A stretch of 64,000 bases of DNA, taken from Phycisphaerales bacterium (GTDB lineage: Bacteria; Planctomycetota; Phycisphaerae; Phycisphaerales; UBA1924). The stretch's first letter is position 1. Every line of letters begins with the position of its first letter. The notes beneath the pieces were generated by a model. It was not told where the DNA came from and made no database searches. It worked only from the letters and a program-made list of their open reading frames with translations. The stretch is from contig JADLCX010000067.1 of assembly GCA_020846975.1 (NCBI GenBank), positions 1-64,000 of the forward strand, read 5' to 3'. Position numbers and translations under genes: made by a program. Shown in pieces: positions 33,737 to 47,031 of the stretch.

Positions 33737-36289
33737 TCAGCCCGTGGTCGGCTCAAGGCCCGAGCCGACGAGCCGGAGCAGGCGTTCGGCGAACGCCTCG
33801 GTGGTCATGCTTGTGCGCACTCGGTCCCGCAGTTCCCGGGCGCGGGCGGTCCGCCATGCCCGGTCGTTGATGGCGAGATCGAGGCGGCGTTCGAGCTGAT
33901 CGCGCGAGGCGAACATCGATGGCGCTGGGTCGTCGAACAGGCTGAACAACGAGCGTTCCGGGCGGATGTCGAGCGATTCGAGCGCTGCGCCCACGGCCAG
34001 CTTGTCGGCGTGGACGGAGTTGAGCCAGAGGTAGAGCTGTTCCGGCAGGCCAAGCGCGCGGTGGAGCGCCGCGACGCGCCGCGCGGGCTGGGTCGCGGCG
34101 ATGGAGTAGCCCAGCCTCCGCCAGCGGCCACGGATGAGGGTGAACGGGTCGCACGCATCGCACCCACGGCTCTCGGCCTGCGCAGCCGCCGCGGCGTGGA
34201 GCGCGGCGGAGAACTCCAGGCTCGACAGGTCGTCATTCTGGGCCCGCATGATCGGCAGACCGCCGGAGAGCGCGCACTCGATGATGCGCTGGTGGATGAC
34301 GGTGTGGGCGGAGACCTGGAGGTGGGCGGCGGCGCAGTGGTAACTCGCGCGGAGGTCCTCGTCGTGGGCCAGTTCGCCGCGCGCGTGCGAGGCGAGCATC
34401 GGATGGTTCTCCCACCCGCGCCCGTAGAGGTGCAGGCGCCAGTTCCGTCGCGAGCAGATCTCGGCAGCCCATTCGAGCGTCCGGTGGCGCAGGATGCGGT
34501 CGGCCATCGGCATCGCGTACATGTGCATGAGCTGCGCGATGAGCGACTCGTTGCCGTGGTCGCCGCCGCGATCGCGGAGTGAGGCGGCGATCAGCGCCCG
34601 CAGGCGCGTGGAGATCGGCTCGCGGAGCGGGTCGTCGGCGATCGGCTTGATGCCCGGCAAGATGCGGTCGATCAGGTCCACGAGCAGCGGGTTGGACGCG
34701 GCCTCGCGACGCTTGCGCTCGTGCATGGCCCGCGGTGTCTCGGAGTGGTGGCTGACATAGGCCAGGTCGCACGTGTGGCGGTCCCGAAGCGCGGGCGATG
34801 GTGCGCGATCGTGAAACTTGCGGCCGCTGGCGACGATCGTGGCATCAAGAGAACGGGATCGCGGGTAGCCGAACCGCTGGAAGCACTCCTCGCGCAGGTT
34901 GCCCGCGATGAAGTCGAGCGGGCCCATCGATGCGCCGACACGGGCGTCGAGCTGGTGCGGCATGGCATCCTGGAGCCACATGACGTACGGGATGTTCGGG
35001 TGAATCGCCGGGGGCTGAGCCGTGCCGGTTGGCTTGGGCAGCCCGTTGATGTTCGCGCGTGCGTAGTTGATCATCACCACCAGGTCGGGCTCGAAACCGG
35101 CGATCGTGCGCAGATAGCCGACGTCCGAGAGATGGGCATGGTCGTCGGGCTCGATGAGCACGCGGGCTCGGTGGCCCATGCCCTCGAACGCCGCGGCGAG
35201 ATCGGCGGCCGCGTGCTTGATGTAGGTCGAGAAGCGGCATGTGGGGATGAGGATGTTCAGAGGCGAGCGGTGGGCGAGCGAGTTCCCGAGGCGATCCCGC
35301 CACCATGCCGCATCACGCCCCGCGTACGTGGCCTGGACCCGCGCGAGCAGCCGCCGCTGCTCTTCGGCCTGGGCGCGGAGCGCGGTCTGGAGGCACGCCT
35401 CAACGCCCGGCTGCGCCTTGGTCCGCACCGTGGACATGGAGAGCCCGGGGCCGGTGAGCTGCCTGTCGAGCCGGCTCAGCAGGTCGTCGCGGAGGTTCTG
35501 ACCGGCTCCGGGTCCGACGATGACGCGGACGCGTGGATCGCCCAGCACATCAGCAAGATCGACCTGCGCCAGCCCGTCGAGCAGTTCAAGAACATCCTCC
35601 TGAACGATCGTCACGCGAGCCTGGTATCCATCGGCGGCGACGGGCGTTTCGCGGAGCACGCGAGAGACCAGCCACGGCGGGTCGATGCCCTCGAGAATGT
35701 AGGGCGGTGTGTTTCCGCCCGTGGCTGCGGAACTGGTCGTGGAGTGTGGCAGGGTCAGTGCGTCGACCTGGCCTTTGACATCGACAAGGCCGATCCACTG
35801 CTCGTCGAGGCCGCCGTCGGGCACGCGACGGCGGACGATGTTGCCATCCTTCGCTCGCAGCCACTGCCACCGTGCCGCTTGCTCGCGCCACTCCGCCGTG
35901 CGCGGCACGAGACTCGGTCCGCCGCTCCGTGAAAGCGCCGCGACGTTGGCCGCGCACGTGGCTTCGAGCTCCGCGAGCGTGATGCGATCGGTCGGAAGCT
36001 GGGCCACCGCCGTTGTCAGAGCCCGCACGCCGGGGTCGGTCCGGACAGGGTCGGGCAGCAGCGCCAGGTGATGCTGCGCGGGTGTGACCAGCAGCAGCCT
36101 GGCGAACGCCGCGGCGAGCAGGAACCGAAGTTCGTGGTCTTCCGGCCGGGCACGCAGAGCCTGAAGCGCGACGGGGATGTAGGTCCACGGTGGCCCGGTT
36201 TGTCCGAGCGCGACGACCTCGCCCCGAGATACCGAGCGGGCGAGGGCTTGTGCGGGCGCCGGCATCTTGGCCGCGGGGGCGAGGGGCAT
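33737..36289 (-). CDS. CgeB-like glycosyltransferase
   Basis: An 850-residue protein. The C-terminal half has the pattern of CgeB/GT4-type group 1 glycosyltransferases: VMWLQDAMPHQLD, CDLAYVSHHSETPR, WRLHLYGRGWENHP, LRASYHCAAAHLQVSAHTVIHQRIIECALSGGLPI. The latter resembles the nucleotide-sugar-binding end with E/HxxxxxxE spacing. The N-terminal ~350 residues are helical and unassigned (TPR-like). No signal peptide. Likely transfers a sugar to a surface or flagellin-like acceptor. The stop lies directly next to that of the membrane protein gene. A start at ATG 36265 is also possible. Confidence 0.68.
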   Translation of the reverse strand: MPLAPAAKMPAPAQALARSVSRGEVVALGQTGPPWTYIPVALQALRARPEDHELRFLLAAAFARLLLVTPAQHHLALLPDPVRTDPGVRALTTAVAQLPTDRITLAELEATCAANVAALSRSGGPSLVPRTAEWREQAARWQWLRAKDGNIVRRRVPDGGLDEQWIGLVDVKGQVDALTLPHSTTSSAATGGNTPPYILEGIDPPWLVSRVLRETPVAADGYQARVTIVQEDVLELLDGLAQVDLADVLGDPRVRVIVGPGAGQNLRDDLLSRLDRQLTGPGLSMSTVRTKAQPGVEACLQTALRAQAEEQRRLLARVQATYAGRDAAWWRDRLGNSLAHRSPLNILIPTCRFSTYIKHAAADLAAAFEGMGHRARVLIEPDDHAHLSDVGYLRTIAGFEPDLVVMINYARANINGLPKPTGTAQPPAIHPNIPYVMWLQDAMPHQLDARVGASMGPLDFIAGNLREECFQRFGYPRSRSLDATIVASGRKFHDRAPSPALRDRHTCDLAYVSHHSETPRAMHERKRREAASNPLLVDLIDRILPGIKPIADDPLREPISTRLRALIAASLRDRGGDHGNESLIAQLMHMYAMPMADRILRHRTLEWAAEICSRRNWRLHLYGRGWENHPMLASHARGELAHDEDLRASYHCAAAHLQVSAHTVIHQRIIECALSGGLPIMRAQNDDLSSLEFSAALHAAAAAQAESRGCDACDPFTLIRGRWRRLGYSIAATQPARRVAALHRALGLPEQLYLWLNSVHADKLAVGAALESLDIRPERSLFSLFDDPAPSMFASRDQLERRLDLAINDRAWRTARARELRDRVRTSMTTEAFAERLLRLVGSGLEPTTG

Positions 36290-36334
36290 CCGGCGGATAT
36301 CGGCCGTTTCCGCGCGTGCCCGTCATTGAATGAA

Positions 36335-36366
36335 CAGGGGCGACCGGAGATGCCCGGCCGCCCCTG
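36335..36366 (-). terminator. Hairpin downstream of ppdK
   Basis: CAGGGGCG and CGCCCCTG form an 8-bp stem with a 16-base loop, 26 bases after the ppdK stop on the minus strand. No U tract, so moderate confidence. It also sits just upstream of the glycosyltransferase gene. Confidence 0.45.
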
Positions 36367-36391
36367 AGAGACAGCGTGATTGAACGGCGTT

Positions 36392-39133
<2,742 letters not shown>

Positions 39134-39382
39134 CTTGGAGCACCTCGATTCGTCCGCGCGAGTCCCACCTGGTCTTCAGAAGGCGGGCCACCACGGGCTT
39201 GGCTGGTTCAGTTGTTCGGCCGAGTACCGCCCTAAATAGGGGAGATATCGCCGGCGTAGCAGACCACAATGATAGAAGCCCCGGGGCCCGCAAACGAGCG
39301 CCGTGAAAGGCGTTTCTTTGCGGGATTCTGGCGATTCCGGTCGGTTCCTCGGTCCCGATACGATCAGCGGTTGACCCGCTCG

Positions 39383-40843
<1,461 letters not shown>

Positions 40844-40854
40844 GAACCGCGAAC

Positions 40855-41490
40855 ATGCCCGACCCCGCCCGCCCTTCTCCGACCAACGCCCACGGACACC
40901 GATTGACCCCTTCGGGCGGGCCGCGGCTGCGGTCCGACATCGTCGATGTCTACATCTTCCAGCGTTCGAGCCGCCCGCCCGCGAAGCTGGCCGCTGCCGC
41001 TGCCTCGCGGCCGCGTTCATCGATGGATTCCGATGCGGGCGGTTCGGGCGCAGGCTCGCTCACGGGCGAACAGGTGTACTTCCTGCAGCTGCTGCGCGCC
41101 GGCGCGCCGCTGGCGGGAACCTGGCACCCGGTGATGGGCCACATCGAATCGGGCGAGACCGCCGTCGAGTGCGCCAAGCGCGAACTGCGCGAAGAGGTCG
41201 GGCTGAAGAGCGAGGGGGGCTCATTGCTCGGGCTGTGGGCACTCGAACAGGTCCACCCGTTCTTCATCGCCGAGCTCGACGCGATCGTTCTCTCCCCACG
41301 CTTCGCGGCCGAAGTGCCCGCGGGCTGGTCGCCGACGATCGATGATGAACATTCGGACTTCCGCTGGGTCTCGCGGCGCGACGTGCCCACGATGTTCATG
41401 TGGCCGGGCCAGCAGGCGGCGTGCCGGGAGATCGTGGAAGGACTCGTGCCCGAGGGTTCCCTCATGCGCGAGCAGGTCCGGGTCGGGTAG
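40855..41490 (+). CDS. NUDIX hydrolase
   Basis: A 211-residue protein with a perfect NUDIX box at residues 95-117 (GHIESGE, then REL-x-EE-x-GL), which binds metal and hydrolyses X-diphosphate bonds. Downstream, DDEHSDFRWVS and the helical QQAACREIVE resemble the dihydroneopterin-triphosphate pyrophosphatase NudB more than other NUDIX classes, but the protein is longer because of a Pro/Ser-rich insert (about 38-68). It follows pabB by 11 bases. A role in folate synthesis is therefore attractive though unproven. Confidence 0.85.
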   Translation: MPDPARPSPTNAHGHRLTPSGGPRLRSDIVDVYIFQRSSRPPAKLAAAAASRPRSSMDSDAGGSGAGSLTGEQVYFLQLLRAGAPLAGTWHPVMGHIESGETAVECAKRELREEVGLKSEGGSLLGLWALEQVHPFFIAELDAIVLSPRFAAEVPAGWSPTIDDEHSDFRWVSRRDVPTMFMWPGQQAACREIVEGLVPEGSLMREQVRVG

Positions 41491-41731
41491 CGGCCACCGC
41501 CCGCACCTGATCACCGGCAGCTTGGCAGGTTTTTCTCGGACCTCGCCCCGCTTTCGCGTCACAGGCGGTTGTGCCTTCCGCTTTATAAGGGTAGAGTGGT
41601 ATGGCGGCGAGAGAGCCAGACCACCCGAGCCCTTCCCGTACTGACCCTACGGCAGGCTCGCGAGAAAGGCAGGCCGCTTGCCCCGCGCCCGTGCTGGTTC
41701 AACCTCTCCGCCGCCCCAGCGCTCCCGGTGC

Positions 41732-42847
41732 GTGTTCCCAGCGCTCCCGGCGCGGCTGGTGTGCATGGCCATCGTGCTCCTCGCGGTGACACCCGTCACC
41801 CGTGCGGACATTGACCCCGTTAGCGGGATCGACTTTGTCCGGATCGGGGCGGTGGGGAATGCGGCGTGGCCGGGGCGGGGCGATCCGACCGACAATACCG
41901 TCGGGCGCGGAAGCGTCGCGTATGAGTATTCGATCAGCCGGTTCGAGGTGACGACCGCGGACTGGGTGCCGTTCTTCAACGCGGTGTTCGATCGGCCCGC
42001 GAACGATCGAATTCCATTCGTGCCGCTGGCCCCGGAACCCTCCTATTGGGGAGCTCAGAGCGTGACGCCGACGCATCCCGGCGGCCAGCGCTGGGCGGTG
42101 CGGCCGGGGCAGGAGATGCGGCCGGTCGGCGACATCTCGTGGCGCATGGCCGCGATTTTTTGCAACTGGAATCACCACGGAAGGGCGCTGAACCGGGAGG
42201 CCTTCCTTTCGGGCGCGTACGACACCGCAACTTTCGGATTCACGGGGCCGAACAACATCACGTTCACCGACCAAGCGACGCGCTCGCCGGGGGCGCGATA
42301 CTGGATCCCGAGTCTCGATGAATGGATGAAGGCGGCGCACTACGACCCCAACAAGAACGGGTTGGGGCAGGGGGGATGGTGGAACTACTCGACGACGAGC
42401 GACACGGTTCCGGTGTATGGCCCGCCGGGCGTGCGTGTCACGACCGGAGTCTTTCCTGTAGTGGCTGACCCGAGCGGGCCGCTCGCGCAGGCCAATGCGC
42501 TGTGGAATACAGACGGCTTCCCGAATCTGAATCCGTTCTCGGTTCCGCTCGGAGCGTACAGCGTGACAAGCCCGTGGGGCTTGTACGACACCGCTGGTGC
42601 GACTACAGAATGGACGGAGGAGATTCGAACTTTGAGCACAGGGGAGAAGTTCAGGCGTGTCGAAGGATCTTTTTGGAGCTTCCCGGTTTCCGCAAGCGAC
42701 TTTGTAGGTCGGACGGGCGGTGGTGAATTCCCAAATGTTCCCACATACGAGTTCGGCTTTCGAGTAGCTTCTTCTATCCCCGGCTCGGGCACTGCGGCCC
42801 TCGCGATCGGGTGTGTTTTGCACCTCGGCTGCAGACGAAAGCGATAG
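41732..42847 (+). CDS. Exported SUMF1/FGE-like protein with PEP-CTERM-like tail
   Basis: A 371-residue protein if the GTG at 41732 is the start (TTG 41678 and ATG 41765 are alternatives); it gives a signal peptide ending in TPVTRA. The body is a formylglycine-generating-enzyme-like (sulfatase-modifying factor) fold: YEYSISRFEVTTADWVPF, PVGDISWRMAAIFCNWNH, YWIPSLDEWMKAAHY, SPWGLYDTAGATTEWT, YEFGFRVA. The FGE active-site cysteine pair is not evident, so it is probably a non-catalytic relative. The end, IPGSGTAALAIGCVLHLGCRRKR, is a hydrophobic segment with a basic tail typical of sorting signals. It precedes the next dockerin gene by seven bases. Confidence 0.72.
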   Translation: MFPALPARLVCMAIVLLAVTPVTRADIDPVSGIDFVRIGAVGNAAWPGRGDPTDNTVGRGSVAYEYSISRFEVTTADWVPFFNAVFDRPANDRIPFVPLAPEPSYWGAQSVTPTHPGGQRWAVRPGQEMRPVGDISWRMAAIFCNWNHHGRALNREAFLSGAYDTATFGFTGPNNITFTDQATRSPGARYWIPSLDEWMKAAHYDPNKNGLGQGGWWNYSTTSDTVPVYGPPGVRVTTGVFPVVADPSGPLAQANALWNTDGFPNLNPFSVPLGAYSVTSPWGLYDTAGATTEWTEEIRTLSTGEKFRRVEGSFWSFPVSASDFVGRTGGGEFPNVPTYEFGFRVASSIPGSGTAALAIGCVLHLGCRRKR

Positions 42848-42854
42848 GAGCAGT

Positions 42855-44309
42855 ATGACAAACAAGTTGGTTCGTTGGGCGCTCGCGGCCATCACCGCGA
42901 TGTGCGGTTGTGCTTCTGCGCGAGCACAGGTCGCGTATCAGATCGGTACCAGCACCCCAGTGCAGCCCGGCACCGCGGACTTCACGATCGACCTCGGCTC
43001 AGTCGATGCCAATACCACGATTCGCATCTTTGATGCCGGTCAGGTCACGGGGCAGCCACCAACAGTCTCTGCCGGGCGGATCACGATCGCGGGTTCGTTG
43101 GCCTCGGGTTCAAGCGCGATCGTCTCCATCTTTCTCGCGTCGCAGTTTGACCCAGAGTCTTTCGTAGACCCGACGGATCAGCCCGATCGCGGCCTCGTGA
43201 ACCTCTCCACGCTCACCGTCACCGATCCCCTTCTGCGTGACCGCACCCGCGCGATCATTTCGTTGGCGGGCAACCTGACTGGCGATCCGCTCGATCCGGC
43301 CAACGATCATGTGGTTGTTGGCCAGGTGTTCCGTCTGGATGCCGCAGGCACGGTCACGGGCAACATCTTCGCGGGAGCGCTCGACGGGTCATTGGGCGGG
43401 GGTTTTCAAAGTGTCGAGTTCCTCCGGGCCGCGTCGCTGTCCGGGAATGTCCGCGTTGCGGATGCGGTGGTTTCGACCGACTTGCGCTCGATCCGCACGG
43501 TGCGCGTGTTTGACCAGGCCGGGACCGGCATCCGGGGGAGTATCCGCGCCGACCGCATCGGCACAGTATGGACCGCGGGGCCAATCGGCACGCAGGAAGA
43601 GCTCGTCACCATCGAGGGTTTCAAGTCGATCGGAGAAGTTCGTGCAGTCAACGAAACAGGCAGCATGGAACTGGACCGCGATTTCTTCGTAGCCGCCACC
43701 GTCTCCGGCCCCCCTTTTGATTTCGAGAATCTCCCGCGCGCCGAGCGCATCAAGACCCTCGGCAACATCGCCGGGACCATCGACGGATCGCACTGGGAGT
43801 TCATCGAAGCGGGCGGTGACATTTCCGCAACCGTGCGAAGCCTCAACGTTGGCCGCTTGGTTGACGCGATACCGGCGGGCGGCGGCATGTTCGCCGGTGG
43901 ATCGATCACCGGAATCGTGGATGTCGGCGACGCCGGCCTCGTTGTCGCGATGGTGGCCGGTGGTGACATCACAAGTCCGGTTATCTCGGGGCACATGCTC
44001 CTTTCGATTCGAGCAAGCGGCTCCATTTCCTCGCAGATCAATACCATATTCCCGTTATCTGATCTTCCGTTTGGCAGTCTCGGAGCACTTGAGGCGGGCT
44101 CTGTGAATTCGACAGGCAACATCACAGGTTCTATCACGACAGGCGACTGTGGAAGAAGCACGGCGTTTGGTCATATCGACGCTCCGATCTACATCGAGGT
44201 CGTGCTGAGCGATCGAATCGTCGCCACATCCATGCGGGAGCCGATTGTCATCGGCAGGACCTCGTGGGGGGTCAATCGTCGCAGCGCCGCGCTCGCTCTC
44301 GACTCCTGA
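42855..44309 (+). CDS. N-terminal part of a frameshifted dockerin protein
   Basis: TAGGAG four bases before the ATG marks this start. The signal peptide is MTNKLVRWALAAITAMCGCASARA. The ~480-residue body is repeat-like beta sequence (ISLAGNLTG, GTVTGNIFAGAL, LSGNVRVADAV, SGSISSQINT) and keeps coding quality to about 44265. At the run GGGGGG (44266-44271) the frame loses sense and stops at 44309. The next frame continues with the same style of beta repeats and the dockerin tag, so the two were one gene of about 1,020 codons. An extra G in the run explains the break. Confidence 0.7.
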   Translation: MTNKLVRWALAAITAMCGCASARAQVAYQIGTSTPVQPGTADFTIDLGSVDANTTIRIFDAGQVTGQPPTVSAGRITIAGSLASGSSAIVSIFLASQFDPESFVDPTDQPDRGLVNLSTLTVTDPLLRDRTRAIISLAGNLTGDPLDPANDHVVVGQVFRLDAAGTVTGNIFAGALDGSLGGGFQSVEFLRAASLSGNVRVADAVVSTDLRSIRTVRVFDQAGTGIRGSIRADRIGTVWTAGPIGTQEELVTIEGFKSIGEVRAVNETGSMELDRDFFVAATVSGPPFDFENLPRAERIKTLGNIAGTIDGSHWEFIEAGGDISATVRSLNVGRLVDAIPAGGGMFAGGSITGIVDVGDAGLVVAMVAGGDITSPVISGHMLLSIRASGSISSQINTIFPLSDLPFGSLGALEAGSVNSTGNITGSITTGDCGRSTAFGHIDAPIYIEVVLSDRIVATSMREPIVIGRTSWGVNRRSAALALDS

Positions 44310-45927
44310 CCCGGACCCGCTCGTCGGCACGATCGAGTCGATTGAGGTCGGCTTCACCACCGACACCACCTTCGACGGCCTTGCTCGCGGTTTCGGCGGC
44401 AGAAGCGCCCTTTCTACACAAGATGTCTTGCCCAGCAACGCACGGACTCTTCAAGAGTGGATCGAACATCCGGGCCTCGACACCGCCATTCGCGCCAGCA
44501 CGCGCATCAACTCCATCCTCGCCTCGAATATGACGCTGTACGCGATCCGCAATCCCAATCCGGCAGGCTCCTCGGTGTTCCATGAGTATCCGACTCGGAT
44601 CGAGACCCCCGAGATCGGCACGTTGGAACTCACGGCGATGGAAGCCGGGGTCATCTGGTCCGGTCGTCTCGACGGAATCGGAACCGTGCCGGGCACGCGC
44701 GACCCCGCACTCGACTACTGCCGCGTCGAGAATCTGTCGATCGGAACCGTCGGTTCCGCGGCCAGTCTCTACATCAAGGAGTTCGGACCCGCGGACTTCA
44801 GCGAGAGCGTGTTCGGCGAGATCAATGTCCCGGTTCTCGGCGAGGACGAGACGATCAAGATCGCCGGGAGCCTCGGCGAAGCTTGCTGCTCGTCGGCATC
44901 GGCGATTCCCCCCGGGTGCTTCCGTGCGCCGGTCGCCATCACCGAAGTCTCTCCGAGAGCGGTTGGCTGTCGTGCGCGCTCCCTGATCTCGATTCGTCAG
45001 TCGATGGGACTTCAGGGGCAGATCGTCATCAACGCCGATAACGTCACGCCCTCAGATCAATGGCTCGGCGATGTGGTGGTCAACGCCGGGGATGCCAATC
45101 CCGCCAATCGCATCACGCTGTCGCCGAACCAGCCGCAGCCGCACGCCGCGCCGTACTACGCGATGGCCTCCGCCATGCTTGGCGGCGGCGCGGTCGGCCT
45201 CGTGCCCTTCCGCATCCACGAGGGCGATTGCGAGCCGAAGCACCGCGTGCGCGAGAACCCGTCGAACCCGGTGCTTGTGAGCACCAACGTGATCCCATCG
45301 GCCGCGTTCGACACGCCTGGCGCCACGCCCGGGATGGTGCGCTTCTATGGTCCGATCCTCGTGGACTCCGGCGTCAATACCAACCTGATCGACATGGCCT
45401 CGGAGATGGCCGACGAGGTGTGCGGCCGCACGTGGATGGGCGCGGGAAGCATGTTCAGCATCACCGGCCCAGACCCGAACGCCACCGGCATCGCCACACG
45501 CACGCTCTCGATCGGTCGCAATCCCAACTCCGCCTCGGTGCATGTCGGCGAGTACCGCGTGCGTGTGAAGCCCAAACACGCTGTAGCTGTCGGGCTCGCC
45601 GGAACCCGCGTGGCCTACTGGCGCGTTTGCACCGACGACCTTGATGAGCCCGAGAGCGAAGCCTACTTCTTCCGCGTCGCCGAAGGGTCCGGCGTATTCT
45701 GCGAGATGTGCCCGGGCGACTTCAACTGTAACGGCTCGATCTCGGTTCAGGATATTTTCGACTTCCTGACCGCGTACTTCACCGGAGGGTGCATTGGTCC
45801 CGTACCCCCAATCTGCACCTCGCCACTCTCGACCAACTGCATTGGCGACGCCGATGTGAACAACTCGTGCAGCGTCACCGTGCAGGACATCTTCGATTTC
45901 CTCGACCACTGGTTCAGCGGGTGCTGA
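44272..45927 (+). CDS. C-terminal part of the frameshifted dockerin protein
   Basis: This frame continues the preceding protein without its own plausible start: it reads from the G run as TPDPDPLVGTIES and on through a long beta-rich region (TLELTAMEAGVIWSG, SLYIKEFGPADFS, RFYGPILVDSGVNT). It ends in two dockerin units, GDFNCNGSISVQDIFDFL and ADVNNSCSVTVQDIFDFL, closing in SGC. It lacks a signal peptide, so alone it would not be exported. Deleting one G of 44266-44271 joins the halves as RTSWG-SIVAAP. Sequencing error, pseudogene or slippage remain possible. Confidence 0.72.
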   Translation, partial: SIVAAPRSLSTPDPDPLVGTIESIEVGFTTDTTFDGLARGFGGRSALSTQDVLPSNARTLQEWIEHPGLDTAIRASTRINSILASNMTLYAIRNPNPAGSSVFHEYPTRIETPEIGTLELTAMEAGVIWSGRLDGIGTVPGTRDPALDYCRVENLSIGTVGSAASLYIKEFGPADFSESVFGEINVPVLGEDETIKIAGSLGEACCSSASAIPPGCFRAPVAITEVSPRAVGCRARSLISIRQSMGLQGQIVINADNVTPSDQWLGDVVVNAGDANPANRITLSPNQPQPHAAPYYAMASAMLGGGAVGLVPFRIHEGDCEPKHRVRENPSNPVLVSTNVIPSAAFDTPGATPGMVRFYGPILVDSGVNTNLIDMASEMADEVCGRTWMGAGSMFSITGPDPNATGIATRTLSIGRNPNSASVHVGEYRVRVKPKHAVAVGLAGTRVAYWRVCTDDLDEPESEAYFFRVAEGSGVFCEMCPGDFNCNGSISVQDIFDFLTAYFTGGCIGPVPPICTSPLSTNCIGDADVNNSCSVTVQDIFDFLDHWFSGC

Positions 45928-45946
45928 GAGGCTCGTCCAAAACGAC

Positions 45947-45975
45947 CGCAGGCCCGCGGATTCCGCGGGCCTGCG
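45947..45975. terminator. Bidirectional hairpin between convergent genes
   Basis: CGCAGGCCCGCGG and CCGCGGGCCTGCG make a 13-bp perfect stem with a short loop (ATT) between the dockerin gene stop at 45927 and the stop at 46014 on the other strand. Position suggests termination for both. Confidence 0.65.
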
Positions 45976-46013
45976 AGGTAGAGTCATCTGTAGCAAAGGA
46001 CCGGACCGTCGGC

Positions 46014-46799
46014 TCACTTGCCGGCGGGCATTTCCTTCTTCATCTTGTCCTGCATGTCCTTGGCCTTCTTCTCGGCCTCCATCTTCGCCTTGTCCATGGC
46101 GCTCTTCTCCATCGAAGCGCCCTTGGACTTGGTGTAGGTGATCTCCATGCACTTGGTCTCCTGACCGTCCATGGTGTTGTACATCGTCATCGTGTACTTG
46201 CTGTCGGAGGCCCAGGTCATGACCTCGCGCATGCCGCAGGGCTTGTTGGTCATGGGGCACGTGCAGTTGCCGGTCATGGTGAGGGACTTCTTGGCCTCGT
46301 CCATCGTGCCGGTCATCGTCATCATGCCGGTCGACATCGAGTCCATCCAGGTCGACTCGAACTTCTTGTCGGTGTTGTTGTAGCCCATCATGGCCACGCC
46401 CTCGAACGGCATCGCCGGGCCGTCGCCCATCTTCATCTCGCCCTTGTAGATGGAGCGCATGTAGCGGCCGCCGAACATCATGTCGGTGGTCATCGTGCCC
46501 TTGCTCTCGGTCGGCGGAGCCGAGGGGTCCATCCACATCTTGCAGTCGGCATCCCACGTGCCGGCGAACTTCGCCATCCACGCGTGCATCTCGCCCGGAG
46601 CGCCGGCCTTCATCATGGCCTCCATCGCGGCCGAGTCCATGGCGGGCATGCCGTGCTCGCCCTTCTTCATGTCGCCGGGCTGGGCCGTCTTCGGCATGTC
46701 GTGATGCTTGGAGGCATCGGTCTTGTTCTGGGCGAGCGCGCCCATGGTCATCGAACAACACATCAGGGCCGCGATCATCGTCGAACGGTTCATCGTCAT
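46014..46799 (-). CDS. Exported DUF1579-like Met-rich protein
   Basis: 261 residues with a signal peptide (MTMNRSTMIAALMCCSMTMGALAQ). The middle resembles DUF1579: WMAKFAGTWDADCKMWMDP, GTMTTDMMFGGRYMRSIYKGEM, FEGVAMMGYNNTDKKFESTWMDSMSTGMM. The protein is strikingly Met- and Lys-rich, with a Lys/Met/Ala tail (DKAKMEAEKKAKDMQDKMKKE). Metal binding by the Met/His-rich leader (HHDMPK, HGMPAMDS) is possible but not shown. Start at ATG 46799 or 46793; AAGG lies just upstream. Transcribed alone. Confidence 0.75.
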   Translation of the reverse strand: MTMNRSTMIAALMCCSMTMGALAQNKTDASKHHDMPKTAQPGDMKKGEHGMPAMDSAAMEAMMKAGAPGEMHAWMAKFAGTWDADCKMWMDPSAPPTESKGTMTTDMMFGGRYMRSIYKGEMKMGDGPAMPFEGVAMMGYNNTDKKFESTWMDSMSTGMMTMTGTMDEAKKSLTMTGNCTCPMTNKPCGMREVMTWASDSKYTMTMYNTMDGQETKCMEITYTKSKGASMEKSAMDKAKMEAEKKAKDMQDKMKKEMPAGK

Positions 46800-47031
46800 C
46801 TGCCTTGTGCGGTGAGTTGGCAACGTCGCTCACCTCGACGTGGTGTCTGCTCCGATCGCCACGCGACACTCGCGAGCGGTTCGGAATCTCTGCAATCGTA
46901 CGCGAGCAAAGCCCGAACTTGCAAGTATGCAACCCGAATTCTTGCTTGATTTCACCGCTTGCGTATCTCGCCGCGGCAAGCATCCGTCGCAAGTGATTGT
47001 CGGCCTTGGGCTTGTGACGAGATTCGGTTGC

